Origin: Anaerocolumna xylanovorans DSM 12503
GTDB taxonomy: Bacteria; Bacillota; Clostridia; Lachnospirales; Lachnospiraceae
Assembly: GCF_900143645.1 (NCBI RefSeq)
Contig: NZ_FRFD01000009.1
Location: 1-64,000, forward strand
DNA: 64,000 bases
Reading direction: 5' to 3'
Shown: piece after piece, positions 35,385-44,070 of the stretch
Layout of the letters: each line of letters begins with the position of its first letter
Position numbering within the stretch: position 1 is the stretch's first letter
Program-made: the position numbers and the translations under genes
The notes under the pieces: model-generated
Database searches by the model: none
Told to the model about the DNA's origin: nothing
Seen by the model: only the letters and a program-made list of their open reading frames with translations

Positions 35385-35435
35385 AATAACTCCTTCTTTC
35401 TGCATTATTTGTAGGCTTTATTATAACACAGAAGA

Positions 35436-36113
35436 TTAACTTTTATAATATTCTCCATAATTCTTCCTCAACGTCTCTTCATCAAGCTCATAACGGGAAA
35501 GATGCTTTGTTATGACCTCTCTTGCAGTCTGCTTGTCCCTAAGTTTTATAGCCTCCACCAGGGATTTGTGGTCTTTAAGAATCTTAGAGTCCTTTACTAC
35601 TGTCAGGCTAAGCCTTCTGACTCTGTCAAAATGAGTCATCATTCCCGTCAGTAAATTATAAGTAAATTGTTTCTTGCATATCTTGAAAAGGATTTCATGG
35701 AATTCATTATCCAGCTCAAGAAGCTTATTCTCCCAGTCATTCCCCTGGTATACCTCCTGAAGCCTTATATTTTCTTCCAATGCTTTGATATCCTTTTCTT
35801 CGGCCCTGTCACAGGCCTCTTCTGCAATGGCTGCTTCCAGCAAAAGCCTTACAAATCTCGCTTCTTCCACCAGATCATGATTTATCAATGAAATATAACT
35901 TCCTTTTTGAGGATATATCTCAACTAAATTTATCTTACTTAATTCAATCAGCGCCTCCCTTACAGGCGTTCTGCTAGTGCCAAGTTCTTTTGCCAATTCA
36001 TTTTCACTTACCAGGCTGCCCGGAACCAGTTCCAAAGATATAATATTGTGCCGGATAACCCTTAAGGCATATTCCCTTGCCGTTTCTTTTGTGTATCTTT
36101 CCAGTATTTCCAT
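35436..36113 (-). CDS. GntR family regulator with FCD domain, 225 aa
   Basis: FadR-type transcriptional regulator. The winged helix contains SENELAKELGTSRTPVREAL, and the FCD domain contains ELDNEFHEILFKICKKQ and KDHKSLVEAIKLRDKQTA. As the third gene after uxuA and uxuB it most likely controls mannonate use (an UxuR-like role); fructuronate or mannonate would be the expected effector. The palindrome at 38846-38861 on the uxuA promoter is the natural target. ATG 36113 is 10 bp from uxuB, with AAGGG upstream. Function assigned from context. Confidence 0.9.
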   Translation of the reverse strand: MEILERYTKETAREYALRVIRHNIISLELVPGSLVSENELAKELGTSRTPVREALIELSKINLVEIYPQKGSYISLINHDLVEEARFVRLLLEAAIAEEACDRAEEKDIKALEENIRLQEVYQGNDWENKLLELDNEFHEILFKICKKQFTYNLLTGMMTHFDRVRRLSLTVVKDSKILKDHKSLVEAIKLRDKQTAREVITKHLSRYELDEETLRKNYGEYYKS

Positions 36114-36123
36114 TTTCCCTTAC

Positions 36124-37731
36124 CTATTCCTGTCTAAGATATTTTTTCAATGTACTGCGGATGGCATGCTGCCCTTCCTTCATTTCACTAAAATAGCCCT
36201 CTATCCGTTCTCCCAGGCCTACCTGATACAGATTAACACCAAAGATATCTTCTCTGCCCAATAATTGCTTTAAAAGGTCATGGACATTTTCCTCTTTTCC
36301 AAGCTTAACGCCCTGAAACAGAGGGGTAACGGAAACAAGAACCGGGTCTGCACTTAAGGTAAATGGATTTCCTTCATCGTCAATCCCCATCAGATACCGG
36401 CACCAGCCAGCAAGAACCAGCGGGATAAAGGTAAGAGAGGCCGCCTTTTTTTTCTCCCCATATGCCTTGATCGTCTCTCCAAAGCGAATGCCTAATTTTT
36501 GCGAAGTATCACAGGCTATTCTTTGGGGTGTATCAGGAATGAACGGATTGGGCAGACGTTTTGTTAAAACTTCTGAAAGAAACTGTTCCGGCCTTATGAT
36601 GCCCGGATCTTTCACTGCCGGCAGCCCTTCTTCATATCCAATCTTATAGACAAGTGCCTTAAGTTCTTCATCCTTCATTTCTTCACTGATTTTTTGATAG
36701 CCTAAAAGGCATCCGAATATGGCAAGAGCCGTATGCAGTGGATTGAGGCAGGTGCACACCTTCATTTTCTCTACCTTATCCACAATATCTCTGGTTGTAA
36801 ATATGACTCCTTCCATCTCCAAAAATGGCCTTCCGCCGGCAAAATCCTCTTCAATAACAAGGTACTGCGGCTTTTCGGCATTGACAAAAGGGGCACAGTA
36901 GGTGTTCCTTTCCGTAGTACAGGCCGCAATATCCTCAACCCCTGTGTTTAACAAATATTCTTCCACTTCTTTTGACGGACGGGGTGTAATTTTATCAATC
37001 ATAGTCCATGGGTAAGTTACTTTCTGTTTCATATACTCTAAAAATCTGGCATCCACCCTGCCGCTTTCTATCCATTTTTCCGTAAGCAGAAGTACCGCTT
37101 CCTTTAATCTTGTCCCATTATGAGAGCAATTGTCCATACTCACAAGCGTCAATGGCAATTCCCCTGCCATAAACCTTTCATAGCAAAGCGCCGTAAGTTT
37201 CCCCATATAGCTGACTACCTGAAAGGGTCCATGTTCAAAATCTTCAATAACCTCTTTTGTATATTCCCTGTTCCCGTTAATAAGGCTATAACCCTTTTCT
37301 GTTATGGTGAAGGAAGCCATCTTAAGGCTCGGTGCCCGAAAGATTTCCGTTAACCTGGACCAATGTGCTGTATTTGCGGTATCCATGCAAAGAGCCTCTG
37401 CCACACTGGCAATGACTGTCTTTTCAATGCTGCCGTCAGGATTTAAGGCTGCAAGAATACTTAAATTATCATGTTGTTTATATATCCTTTCAATGATCTC
37501 ATAATCAAAGCCTTCCGCTACTATAATACCGGTCTTTTGTACTCCTTTGTTTAAAAGTTTCTGGCAGATGCAGGCAGGAAAGGCCCTGAATATGTTTCCG
37601 CCTCCAAAGTGAATCCATTCAGGATTATTTCTGGTTTCAAAATGCATTTCTGCAATGTTAAACCAAGGCAGTTCATAGCCTTTCTCCTTCCATATCCCAC
37701 TTTGCTTTAATTCTTCAAGGTTAAGTTTCAT
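36124..37731 (-). CDS. uxuB: Fructuronate reductase (mannitol dehydrogenase family), 535 aa
   Basis: NADH-linked interconversion of D-fructuronate and D-mannonate in hexuronate breakdown. The N-terminal Rossmann segment is WIHFGGGNIFRAFPACICQ. The mannitol dehydrogenase signature region contains LVSMDNCSHNGTRLKEAVL and VTYPWTMIDKITPRPS, with the catalytic-region Lys; the C-terminal domain has CLNPLHTALAIFGCLLGYQ. Length is at the long end typical of clostridial UxuB-like proteins. Its ATG follows GAGGAGG. It sits between uxuA (15 bp) and gntR (10 bp), which makes fructuronate the likely substrate over mannitol or tagaturonate. Confidence 0.92.
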   Translation of the reverse strand: MKLNLEELKQSGIWKEKGYELPWFNIAEMHFETRNNPEWIHFGGGNIFRAFPACICQKLLNKGVQKTGIIVAEGFDYEIIERIYKQHDNLSILAALNPDGSIEKTVIASVAEALCMDTANTAHWSRLTEIFRAPSLKMASFTITEKGYSLINGNREYTKEVIEDFEHGPFQVVSYMGKLTALCYERFMAGELPLTLVSMDNCSHNGTRLKEAVLLLTEKWIESGRVDARFLEYMKQKVTYPWTMIDKITPRPSKEVEEYLLNTGVEDIAACTTERNTYCAPFVNAEKPQYLVIEEDFAGGRPFLEMEGVIFTTRDIVDKVEKMKVCTCLNPLHTALAIFGCLLGYQKISEEMKDEELKALVYKIGYEEGLPAVKDPGIIRPEQFLSEVLTKRLPNPFIPDTPQRIACDTSQKLGIRFGETIKAYGEKKKAASLTFIPLVLAGWCRYLMGIDDEGNPFTLSADPVLVSVTPLFQGVKLGKEENVHDLLKQLLGREDIFGVNLYQVGLGERIEGYFSEMKEGQHAIRSTLKKYLRQE

Positions 37732-37746
37732 TTAACTATCCTCCTC

Positions 37747-38823
37747 TCAAACAGATTCTGATTCTTCTTTTTCTGCTGCTTCAATTAAACCATTCAAATA
37801 GCAGGCACCAAGTGCCCTGTCATATAAGCCATAGCCCGGCATGGATTTCTCTCCCCATATGCTTCTTCCGTGGTCAGGACGCACCGGTCCGCAAAAGCCG
37901 CTTCCATAGAGGGTTTTTACAATAGCATACATATCGAGAGAGCCGTCTCTTGATAAATGGGCCGCCTCATCAAATTTTCCAGCTGAAAGATGTCTTATGT
38001 TCCTTAAATGGGCAAAATGTATTCTTCCCTGTGCTGCCTTAATAATATCACATATATCGTTTTCTCTTTTTGAGCCAAGAGAGCCTGTACACAGAGTAAT
38101 GCCATTGAATTCACTGTCCACCGCCTTTAGTATACGCAGGATGGATTCCTTTCCGGTTACAATCCTGGGGAGCTTGAATACCGGCCATGCAGGGTCATCC
38201 GGATGAATTGCCATATGGATTCCATATTTTTCACAAACCGGCCGGATTGCTTTCAGGAAATATACCAGGTTATGAAACAGTTTCTCATCATCAACCTCCC
38301 TGTACTGTTTAAACAGTTCCTTGACCTTCCCAAGCCTCTCTGGCTCCCAGCCGGGTAGAATAAACCCATTGCTTTTCTTTTCGATTGCCCCAAACATTTT
38401 TTCAGGGTCAATGGCATCAATGATATCCTGGTCATAGGATAATACGGTGGAACCGTCTTCTCTTTTTTTAGCAAGATCTGAACGGGTCCAATCAAATACC
38501 GGCATAAAATTATAGCAAACCATTCTTATGCCGCTCTCTCCCAGGTTTTTCAAGGTTTCTATATAATTATCAATATAATAGTCCCTGCTCTTATCTCCTG
38601 TCTTAATTGCGTCATGGATATTAACGCTTTCAATTCCGCTTATCTTTAATCCAATCTCATTAACCTCTGACTGTAGCTTTAAAATCCGCTCCAAAGGCCA
38701 GACTTCTCCGGCAGGAATATCATATAATGTCGTTATAACTCCTTCTACTCCCGGTATCTGTCTTATCTGTTCTAATGTAACAGAGTCAAATTTCTTTCCA
38801 AACCAGCGTAAAGTCATTTCCAT
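37747..38823 (-). CDS. uxuA: Mannonate dehydratase, 358 aa
   Basis: Dehydrates D-mannonate to 2-keto-3-deoxygluconate. Family features: MEMTLRWFG start, ITTLYDIPAGEVWPLERIL, GIESVNIHDAIKTG, MVCYNFMPVFDWTRSDL, AIHPDDPAWPVFKLPRIV, CTGSLGSKRENDI and VRPDHGRSIWGE, the latter parts holding metal-binding His, Cys and Asp residues. ATG 38823 matches the family start and follows GGAGG by eight bases; an in-frame ATG at 38838 lies before that site. First gene of uxuA-uxuB-gntR under a strong promoter. The later pathway enzymes (kdgK, kdgA) are not in the window. Confidence 0.96.
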   Translation of the reverse strand: MEMTLRWFGKKFDSVTLEQIRQIPGVEGVITTLYDIPAGEVWPLERILKLQSEVNEIGLKISGIESVNIHDAIKTGDKSRDYYIDNYIETLKNLGESGIRMVCYNFMPVFDWTRSDLAKKREDGSTVLSYDQDIIDAIDPEKMFGAIEKKSNGFILPGWEPERLGKVKELFKQYREVDDEKLFHNLVYFLKAIRPVCEKYGIHMAIHPDDPAWPVFKLPRIVTGKESILRILKAVDSEFNGITLCTGSLGSKRENDICDIIKAAQGRIHFAHLRNIRHLSAGKFDEAAHLSRDGSLDMYAIVKTLYGSGFCGPVRPDHGRSIWGEKSMPGYGLYDRALGACYLNGLIEAAEKEESESV

Positions 38824-38845
38824 TCCGGCTACCTCCAAATTAATA

Positions 38846-38886
38846 TACTTGTATACTAGTATATGTATTTATTGCCATATTGTCAA
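38846..38886 (-). promoter_or_regulatory. uxuA promoter with GntR-type operator
   Basis: On the minus strand TTGACA (38881-38886) and TATACT (38858-38863) are spaced 17 bp. The near-perfect palindrome TACTTGTATACTAGTA (plus strand 38846-38861, centre GTATAC) overlaps the -10, so a bound protein would block RNA polymerase. The operon's own GntR is the likely ligand. Confidence 0.7.
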
Positions 38887-38927
38887 ATACTTTCTTAATG
38901 TATGTTATAATGAAAACATTCATCAAT

Positions 38928-38984
38928 ATAAAAGGGATACCTGCCGAAAGAATGCATTGATTCTAACGACAGTATCCCTTTTAT
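38928..38984 (-). terminator. Terminator of the BclB-like collagen gene
   Basis: ATAAAAGGGATAC pairs with GTATCCCTTTTAT around an inner AGAAT/ATTCT stem; it lies about 30 nt after the stop at 39013 on the minus strand. Confidence 0.8.
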
Positions 38985-39012
38985 ATCTGATTAGGAGGCT
39001 ATAAAATTAATT

Positions 39013-40251
39013 TTATGAAATGCCAAGCCCTGCACTTGCATAACCTACGATAGTTGTAGCAATTCCTGCACCGGCAACAACAGATGCGGAGAATATGAGC
39101 AGTAATCTTGTTTCTGCTGCTACAGGTATAGACAGGCCTGTGGTAATTCCACTGACTCTATCTCCGATAGATATTATACCGGTAAGGGTTGGTGTCAGCT
39201 GTACTGTTGCTCCTGGTATAGCAGTAAATTGGTTATTAGAAGATGATGCACTGTACAGCTGTGCGGTAATCTGGACTGTAGTGCCAATCAAGCTGACGCC
39301 TGCATCCACACTAAAATATGCTGCCAGAGAGTTTATTGTTCCATCTCTAGGCATTGAAAATGCAAAATCAGTAATATTAGTAGTATCAATTATACCATTA
39401 ATTATCTGAATTCCTGTAGCTGAATTTCCAAAACCGACTGCTGCTGTGGTACCAATTAATCCACCGAGTATTGTCGTCAATGCAACAACATTACCGGATG
39501 CATAAGGTATAATAGTACCTGCTCCTGGAGTACCTGGCGCTCCGGTAGCTCCGGTTGCCCCTGTGGCTCCTGTGGCTCCGGTAGCTCCTGTGGCTCCTGC
39601 CGGTCCTGCTGGTCCTGTAGCTCCTGCCGGTCCTTGCGGTCCCTGCGGTCCTGTGGCTCCGGGGGCTCCTGCCGGGCCTGCCGGTCCTGTGGCTCCGGTG
39701 GCTCCGGTAGCTCCTGTAGCTCCTGTAGCTCCTGTAGCTCCTGTCGGTCCCTGCGGTCCTGTAGCTCCGGTGGCTCCTGCCGGTCCTTGCGGTCCCTGCG
39801 GTCCTGTAGCTCCTGCCGGCCCTGCCGGTCCTGTAGCTCCAGTTGCTCCCGTTGGTCCTGCCGGTCCTATCGGTCCTACTGGTCCTTGTGGTCCTATCGG
39901 TCCTACCGGTCCTACCGGTCCTACTGGCCCTGTAGCTCCTGTAGCCCCGGTGGCTCCGGTGGCTCCCTGTGGTCCCTGCGGTCCTATTGGTCCTTGTGGT
40001 CCTTGTGGCCCTCGTGGTCCTGTGGCTCCCTGTGGTCCTTGTGGTCCTATTGGTCCCCTAGGTCCGGGCGGTCCAGGAGGTCCGGGCGGTCCGGGCGGGC
40101 ACGGCGGCGGGCACGGTGGTCTGCATGGATCCGGATTGCAGCAATTTGGCCTTCCAGGGTTCCATGGTCCATAAAGATTTGCGGCACTTACAATCATGTC
40201 GTCTTGGCTATCAGTAAAGGATTTGCTTTTTGACGAATCTTTACTATTCAT
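39013..40251 (-). CDS. BclB-related exosporium collagen-like glycoprotein, 412 aa
   Basis: Probable spore-surface filament protein. The N-terminal ~50 residues are hydrophilic and end in a Cys/Pro-rich stretch (GRPNCCNPDPCRPPCPPPCP). About 200 residues of Gly-X-Y collagen triplets follow, mostly GPQ, GPA and GAT, where Thr residues are likely O-glycosylation sites. The C-terminal ~165 residues form a hydrophobic domain of the BclB/exosporium type, from TIIPYASGNVVALTTILGG to TIVGYASAGLGIS, with FAFSMPRDGTINSLAAYFSV in between. ATG 40251 follows GAGGAG by seven bases. A late-sporulation-like promoter is at 40296-40323. The 50610-52925 gene is a second collagen with the same N-terminal design. 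Confidence 0.9.
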   Translation of the reverse strand: MNSKDSSKSKSFTDSQDDMIVSAANLYGPWNPGRPNCCNPDPCRPPCPPPCPPGPPGPPGPPGPRGPIGPQGPQGATGPRGPQGPQGPIGPQGPQGATGATGATGATGPVGPVGPVGPIGPQGPVGPIGPAGPTGATGATGPAGPAGATGPQGPQGPAGATGATGPQGPTGATGATGATGATGATGATGPAGPAGAPGATGPQGPQGPAGATGPAGPAGATGATGATGATGATGATGAPGTPGAGTIIPYASGNVVALTTILGGLIGTTAAVGFGNSATGIQIINGIIDTTNITDFAFSMPRDGTINSLAAYFSVDAGVSLIGTTVQITAQLYSASSSNNQFTAIPGATVQLTPTLTGIISIGDRVSGITTGLSIPVAAETRLLLIFSASVVAGAGIATTIVGYASAGLGIS

Positions 40252-40275
40252 GCAAAAACTCCTCTCCAATGAAAT

Positions 40276-40291
40276 AGGATTTTGAAATCCT
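40276..40291 (-). promoter_or_regulatory. 5'UTR hairpin of the BclB-like gene
   Basis: AGGATTT-tg-AAATCCT forms a perfect 7-bp stem between promoter and ribosome site. A comparable hairpin occurs in the other collagen gene; it may stabilise a long-lived spore mRNA (inference). Confidence 0.45.
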
Positions 40292-40295
40292 ACAT

Positions 40296-40323
40296 TATAT
40301 ATATGACAAATTCACTGATATGT
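40296..40323 (-). promoter_or_regulatory. Mother-cell sigma (E/K)-like promoter of the BclB-like gene
   Basis: On the minus strand ACA, 15 bp, then CATATATATA. The second collagen gene has ACA, 15 bp, CATATTTATA at 53005-53032. This is close to the Bacillus sigma-K pattern AC-N16-CATAnnnTA. Confidence 0.5.
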
Positions 40324-40388
40324 TCCTGCTATTCTACACAATTCGCCTTTTCCTAATCTTCCAAATAAAATTTTGCTGATTGTACAAG

Positions 40389-40408
40389 AAAGCCCCCCAG
40401 GAGGCTTT
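40389..40408 (-). terminator. Terminator at the end of the lacI-type gene
   Basis: AAAGCCTCC and GGGCTTT pair on the minus strand and the hairpin starts within the stop codon of the regulator. The following T run is short, so it may be leaky. Confidence 0.55.
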
Positions 40409-41405
40409 ATGCTTCTCTGGGCGGCTTACAGCTTTCTCTCTCTATTAACTTTGTAGGTATAGTAACCATCTTACAAATTTCCCGTTCCGTTTCAATTCGC
40501 TCCATCATCAGGGAAACCGCTGTTTCTCCCATAAATTCCATGTATAAGCGTACGGTTGTAAGGGGAGGAACCATATACTTTGTTGTTGCCAAATCATTAA
40601 ATCCTACGATACTAATATCCTCCGGAACTTTTAACCCCAGCTCATTTGCCGCCTTATAACAGCCGACCGCAAGGGAATCATTTGCAACAAAAACAGCTGT
40701 AGGCGGTTCTGTAAGGGCTAAAAGCTCTTTTAGCAAAGTGTATCCAAACTTCGGATTATATTCTCCAATCTTAACATATTCTTCCCGGTAAAGTCCCAGC
40801 TCTTTCATGTATCGTTCATAGAGCCTCTTTCTTATATCATCAACACTGTTTCCCTGGGCGTCAGTCTCATGTCCTCCGATAAAAGCAATCTTTCTATGCT
40901 GCATGCCGCTTAAGTAATCCAGAACTTTTCTGGTGGCCCGCTCAAAATTTATGACTACCGAATCAAATTTGGATTCATCAGGAGAACTGTCTACAAATAC
41001 CACAGGCTTATGAAAGCCTTCTATCTTTTTCACCATCTGTCTGTTAAAGGTTCCAAGGCAGATGATGCCATCTACATTTTTTAAGCTTTCTTCTGTATCC
41101 TCTGCCGTCACCGTCCGGCGCTTCTGGTTCTTGGAGGCAATTTCCTTCTCAATTGCCACTCTGACATACAGGTAATAGGTATCTGCTAACTCCTCTTCAA
41201 TGGAGTAGCTGTAGTATACACCAATATTGAGCTTTTTCTTGCGTTTTTTCTTTTCCTTTACAATATAGTCTAATTCTTCCGCGGCCTCAAAAACCTTCTG
41301 TTTTGTTTCATCAGGAACATTTAATGTCTCATCGTAGTTTAATACACGTGAAACCGTTGAAATAGATACTCCCGCTTTTTCTGCTATGTCCTTAATTGTT
41401 GCCAT
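40407..41405 (-). CDS. LacI family transcriptional regulator, 332 aa
   Basis: DNA-binding repressor. N-terminal helix-turn-helix ATIKDIAEKAGVSISTVSRV with the following hinge-helix region, then a periplasmic-binding-protein-like effector domain (about 60-330) with KPVVFVDSSPDESKFDSVVI, IAFIGGHETDAQGNSVDDIR, AVFVANDSLAVGCYKAANEL and ISIVGFNDLATTKYMVPPLT. It is most similar in style to galactose-type regulators (GalR, MsmR). Last gene of the beta-galactoside operon, 20 bp after the EamA gene, so autoregulation is likely through the palindromes at 50267-50297. ATG 41405 follows GGGGTG; an in-frame ATG at 41414 is too close. Confidence 0.94.
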   Translation of the reverse strand: MATIKDIAEKAGVSISTVSRVLNYDETLNVPDETKQKVFEAAEELDYIVKEKKKRKKKLNIGVYYSYSIEEELADTYYLYVRVAIEKEIASKNQKRRTVTAEDTEESLKNVDGIICLGTFNRQMVKKIEGFHKPVVFVDSSPDESKFDSVVINFERATRKVLDYLSGMQHRKIAFIGGHETDAQGNSVDDIRKRLYERYMKELGLYREEYVKIGEYNPKFGYTLLKELLALTEPPTAVFVANDSLAVGCYKAANELGLKVPEDISIVGFNDLATTKYMVPPLTTVRLYMEFMGETAVSLMMERIETEREICKMVTIPTKLIERESCKPPREA

Positions 41406-41425
41406 ATATATCACCCCTGATTATT

Positions 41426-42286
41426 TCATTTTCTTATGAATTTCGGTTTTGTTTCTGCAATAATAACCGCTGCAAGTATCAGCAGGCAGCCGGCAACCAT
41501 TTTTAGTGTTATCCTTTCATGGACTATCAGAATAGAGAACAGCGTTCCGAATACAGATTCCATGGACAGAATAACGGCAGCTTTGGTTTCAGTCGTATAT
41601 TTTTGTGCCACCGTTTGCAGGAAAAAGGCTATAGTTGTTGAAAAGACGCCCAGATATATAACACTGATAAGTCCATTGCCGCTCACAGAAAAATTGATAC
41701 CCTCTACCGGTAATATTACAATAAAAGACAACAAAAATGCAACCAGCATTTGTATGGCAGTAAGTACCAGTACATCATACTTCTGTGCAAATTCTCCGGT
41801 ATAAAATATATGGAAGGCAAAGCAAAGGGCACAAAGAAGAGTAAGGGCATCCCCAAAGGAAAGGCTTAAATTCCCTCTTAAAGAGAGTATGCCGATTCCT
41901 GTAATTGCCATAACGGCACCGGCACTGCTGTAACGATCCACCTTTTTTTTGTTGAGCAGGAAAGCAATAAACGGTACTATCACCACGTTGGTTGCTGTTA
42001 AAAAGGCATTCTTGGATGGTGTGGTATATTTTAACCCAAAGGTCTGGGCCACAAAGGCTGTAAATAAAATAATACCAAGAATTGTCCCTGCTATGATTTC
42101 CTGTTTTCTAATACCTTTAAACCTTTTAAAGGCAATAGCTCCCATTAGGACAGCTCCAATAAAAAAGCGGATGCATAAAACTTGCAAAGGTGTCATTGTC
42201 TCAAGTGCTATATTATTGGCTACAAAGCCGCTGCCCCAGATAATAGCTGTAAGCAGCAGCCCCAAGCTGCCAAGGTGCTTCTTCAT
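41426..42286 (-). CDS. EamA/DMT family membrane transporter, 286 aa
   Basis: Ten-helix drug/metabolite transporter with the internal duplication of two EamA domains (about 1-140 and 150-286). Typical motifs are IIWGSGFVANNIALE in helix 1, LCIRFFIGAVLMGAIAFKRF in helix 2, and the repeat-2 segment TTIAFFLQTVAQKYTTETKAA with an E-containing final motif in MESVFGTLFS. It probably exports metabolites; substrate unknown. It lies between the MGH1-like glycosidase and the regulator, so a role in sugar or sugar-derivative export is possible. Its ribosome site GAAAGAGG is part of repeat-derived sequence duplicated from the end of the preceding gene. Confidence 0.93.
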   Translation of the reverse strand: MKKHLGSLGLLLTAIIWGSGFVANNIALETMTPLQVLCIRFFIGAVLMGAIAFKRFKGIRKQEIIAGTILGIILFTAFVAQTFGLKYTTPSKNAFLTATNVVIVPFIAFLLNKKKVDRYSSAGAVMAITGIGILSLRGNLSLSFGDALTLLCALCFAFHIFYTGEFAQKYDVLVLTAIQMLVAFLLSFIVILPVEGINFSVSGNGLISVIYLGVFSTTIAFFLQTVAQKYTTETKAAVILSMESVFGTLFSILIVHERITLKMVAGCLLILAAVIIAETKPKFIRK

Positions 42287-42301
42287 TCTAACCTCTTTCC
42301 T

Positions 42302-42390
42302 GAATATCCTATCTCTGATTGGATATTCGTTAATTGGTAGTTGAAAATTTATTTTTCAACCTAACCTCTTTCCTGAATATCCGGATATTC
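42302..42390. repeat. Double-hairpin intergenic repeat, family 3, copy 1
   Basis: Stem GAATATCC/GGATATTC, linker ending GGTAG, stem TTGAAAAT/ATTTTTCAA, then CCTAACCTCTTTCCTGAATA. A related copy is at 63666-63776. The plus-strand block CTAACCTCTTTCCTGAATAT occurs twice (42288 and 42361), 73 bp apart, once as the end of the glycosidase gene and once as the ribosome site of the EamA gene. Confidence 0.75.
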
Positions 42391-44058
42391 TTTTAGTAAT
42401 TGCAGAAAAACACAGGAAGTCCAGGAAAAGGCAGGATCATCATAGCCCTTTCCGTTAACCGGATCATAATTTTCCGCCATGAGTCCAATACGTGCAAGCT
42501 TTACGAACTTTTCAGCAAGCCGCCTTGCAAACTCTTCATAGCCGTTTTCCCGCAAAGCATCCAGCATAATATACGTAACCGGTGCCCATACAGGTCCAAG
42601 CCAATATCCCCCTTCTTTATAGAAGGGACTTGCAAGGCTTTCTGTGCATAATCCGTAAACAGCCTCAAACCTTTCCTCCAAATCCAAAACCATCCGGTCA
42701 AGAATTTCTCCCGGCAGACGGTATCCAATAACAACCGGCAGGTACAAAAGCAGGCTGTCTCCCTGTGTGATAGGCTGCCCGGTAGTAACGGAGCGTGCAA
42801 TGAATTTTCTTCCATTATATAATCTCTTCATCAAAGTGTCAAAGAGCCTGTCTGCAGTTTCTTTAAAATAATTTTTATCTTCTTCCTTACCAAGCTCTGC
42901 TGCCATACCGCTTAAAATATCCATCTGCCGAATCAAATAAGCTGTAAGGTCCGGTGCCTCCACCGGTACTCCCTGATGGAACACAGATGCATTATCCCAG
43001 CCGGAATCATTTCCGTGATTGTATTCCGGCAGTGCCCCTTCCTGTTTGATACGGCAGTTCACCCAATACTCTGCCACCTTTTTAAAGCTTTCATAGGATT
43101 CTGTAATTCTTTCCTTTTCATCAAAGTAGCCGTTATTCTTTCGTATTTTCTGAAAGGTCCAGGCGTGGATGGGAGGCTTGCAGCAGCTGTAGGAATAAAA
43201 CCTGTCATTTACATAATCGGGATAACAGCCGCTTACATCCTGTATTCCGTAGAAAACTTTCAACTGGCTGTAGGCTAACTCCGGCTGTTCATAGCTTAAA
43301 GGCAGTGCTGAAAAGCAATTGTCCCAGCTCCATATATTAAACATCCAGTTCTTGGAGCTGTACATAGAAGGCTCTTTTAGCACTCCTTCCCTGCCTATAA
43401 AATTAGTCCAGGAAAGATAACGGGCAAGAGCGGTCTCTTCCTCGTATACTCCCGGGATACCGGGCATGGAATTCTGCCATCTTTTGTACTCCTCCTTAAG
43501 ACATTCCTGTACCTCTTCAAAAGATGGATACTCCTTCTTCTTCCAAACCGTACGGTAATTCTCAAGGACAATATATCCGGCCTCTTCTTCCGGTGTAAAC
43601 AGCATCCCGGCTCCTTCTGTCCCTGTCATCTTCCATGTGCCGTAACTCTTTGCATATCCCTCTTCTACTGTAAAGAGGATTCTTCTCTCCTTGGAATATA
43701 AGGTATGTTCCCACTTATTTTTGCCGTAAGGAACAAGGCTGTCGTATTTTCCTCCCAGGGCTTTCAGATAAAGGGACATACCGCTAAGCTTTATGTGTAC
43801 GGTGTTTTCTTTTCCAAACACGATGGACACACTTCTTTTTTCTTCATCCTTCTGCCGGAATATGAGCAGGGTTTCTGTGGCTTCTACTTCAATAGCAGCG
43901 TTTTCCGCTTCCGGGAATAGGATCTCATAAATATTGGAGACAGCTTCATCTCCTCCATGAAGATCTCTAAGATACCACCGGCCGCTGCTTTCTTCTTCCG
44001 ATATGGCAAAGTAAGAGCCAAAGCGGCTGAAGGGAATTTTTCTGATATCAAATTTCAT
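42361..44058 (-). CDS. GH63/MGH1-like (alpha/alpha)6 glycoside hydrolase, 565 aa
   Basis: Probable cytoplasmic glucosidase-type enzyme. N-terminal beta-rich domain (about 1-190), then an (alpha/alpha)6-barrel with motifs of the GH63/MGH1 group: SKNWMFNIWSWDNCFSALPL, LPEYNHGNDSGWDNASVFH with acidic catalytic candidates, DLTAYLIRQMDILS, and GGYWLGPVWAPVTYIMLDAL. Substrate cannot be read from sequence; it may trim an oligosaccharide taken up by the operon's transporter. ATG 44058 follows GGGAG; an ATG at 44082 lies in a palindromic repeat. The last nine codons and stop coincide with a repeat family 3 element. Confidence 0.85.
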   Translation of the reverse strand: MKFDIRKIPFSRFGSYFAISEEESSGRWYLRDLHGGDEAVSNIYEILFPEAENAAIEVEATETLLIFRQKDEEKRSVSIVFGKENTVHIKLSGMSLYLKALGGKYDSLVPYGKNKWEHTLYSKERRILFTVEEGYAKSYGTWKMTGTEGAGMLFTPEEEAGYIVLENYRTVWKKKEYPSFEEVQECLKEEYKRWQNSMPGIPGVYEEETALARYLSWTNFIGREGVLKEPSMYSSKNWMFNIWSWDNCFSALPLSYEQPELAYSQLKVFYGIQDVSGCYPDYVNDRFYSYSCCKPPIHAWTFQKIRKNNGYFDEKERITESYESFKKVAEYWVNCRIKQEGALPEYNHGNDSGWDNASVFHQGVPVEAPDLTAYLIRQMDILSGMAAELGKEEDKNYFKETADRLFDTLMKRLYNGRKFIARSVTTGQPITQGDSLLLYLPVVIGYRLPGEILDRMVLDLEERFEAVYGLCTESLASPFYKEGGYWLGPVWAPVTYIMLDALRENGYEEFARRLAEKFVKLARIGLMAENYDPVNGKGYDDPAFSWTSCVFLQLLKEYPDIQERG

Positions 44059-44070
44059 AATAGCTCCCAT

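Noticed and set aside
39563..40174. Plus-strand Pro/Val/Ala-rich open frame opposite the BclB-like gene
   Set aside because: Same mirror effect of collagen codons; antisense to a gene with clear ribosome site and domains.
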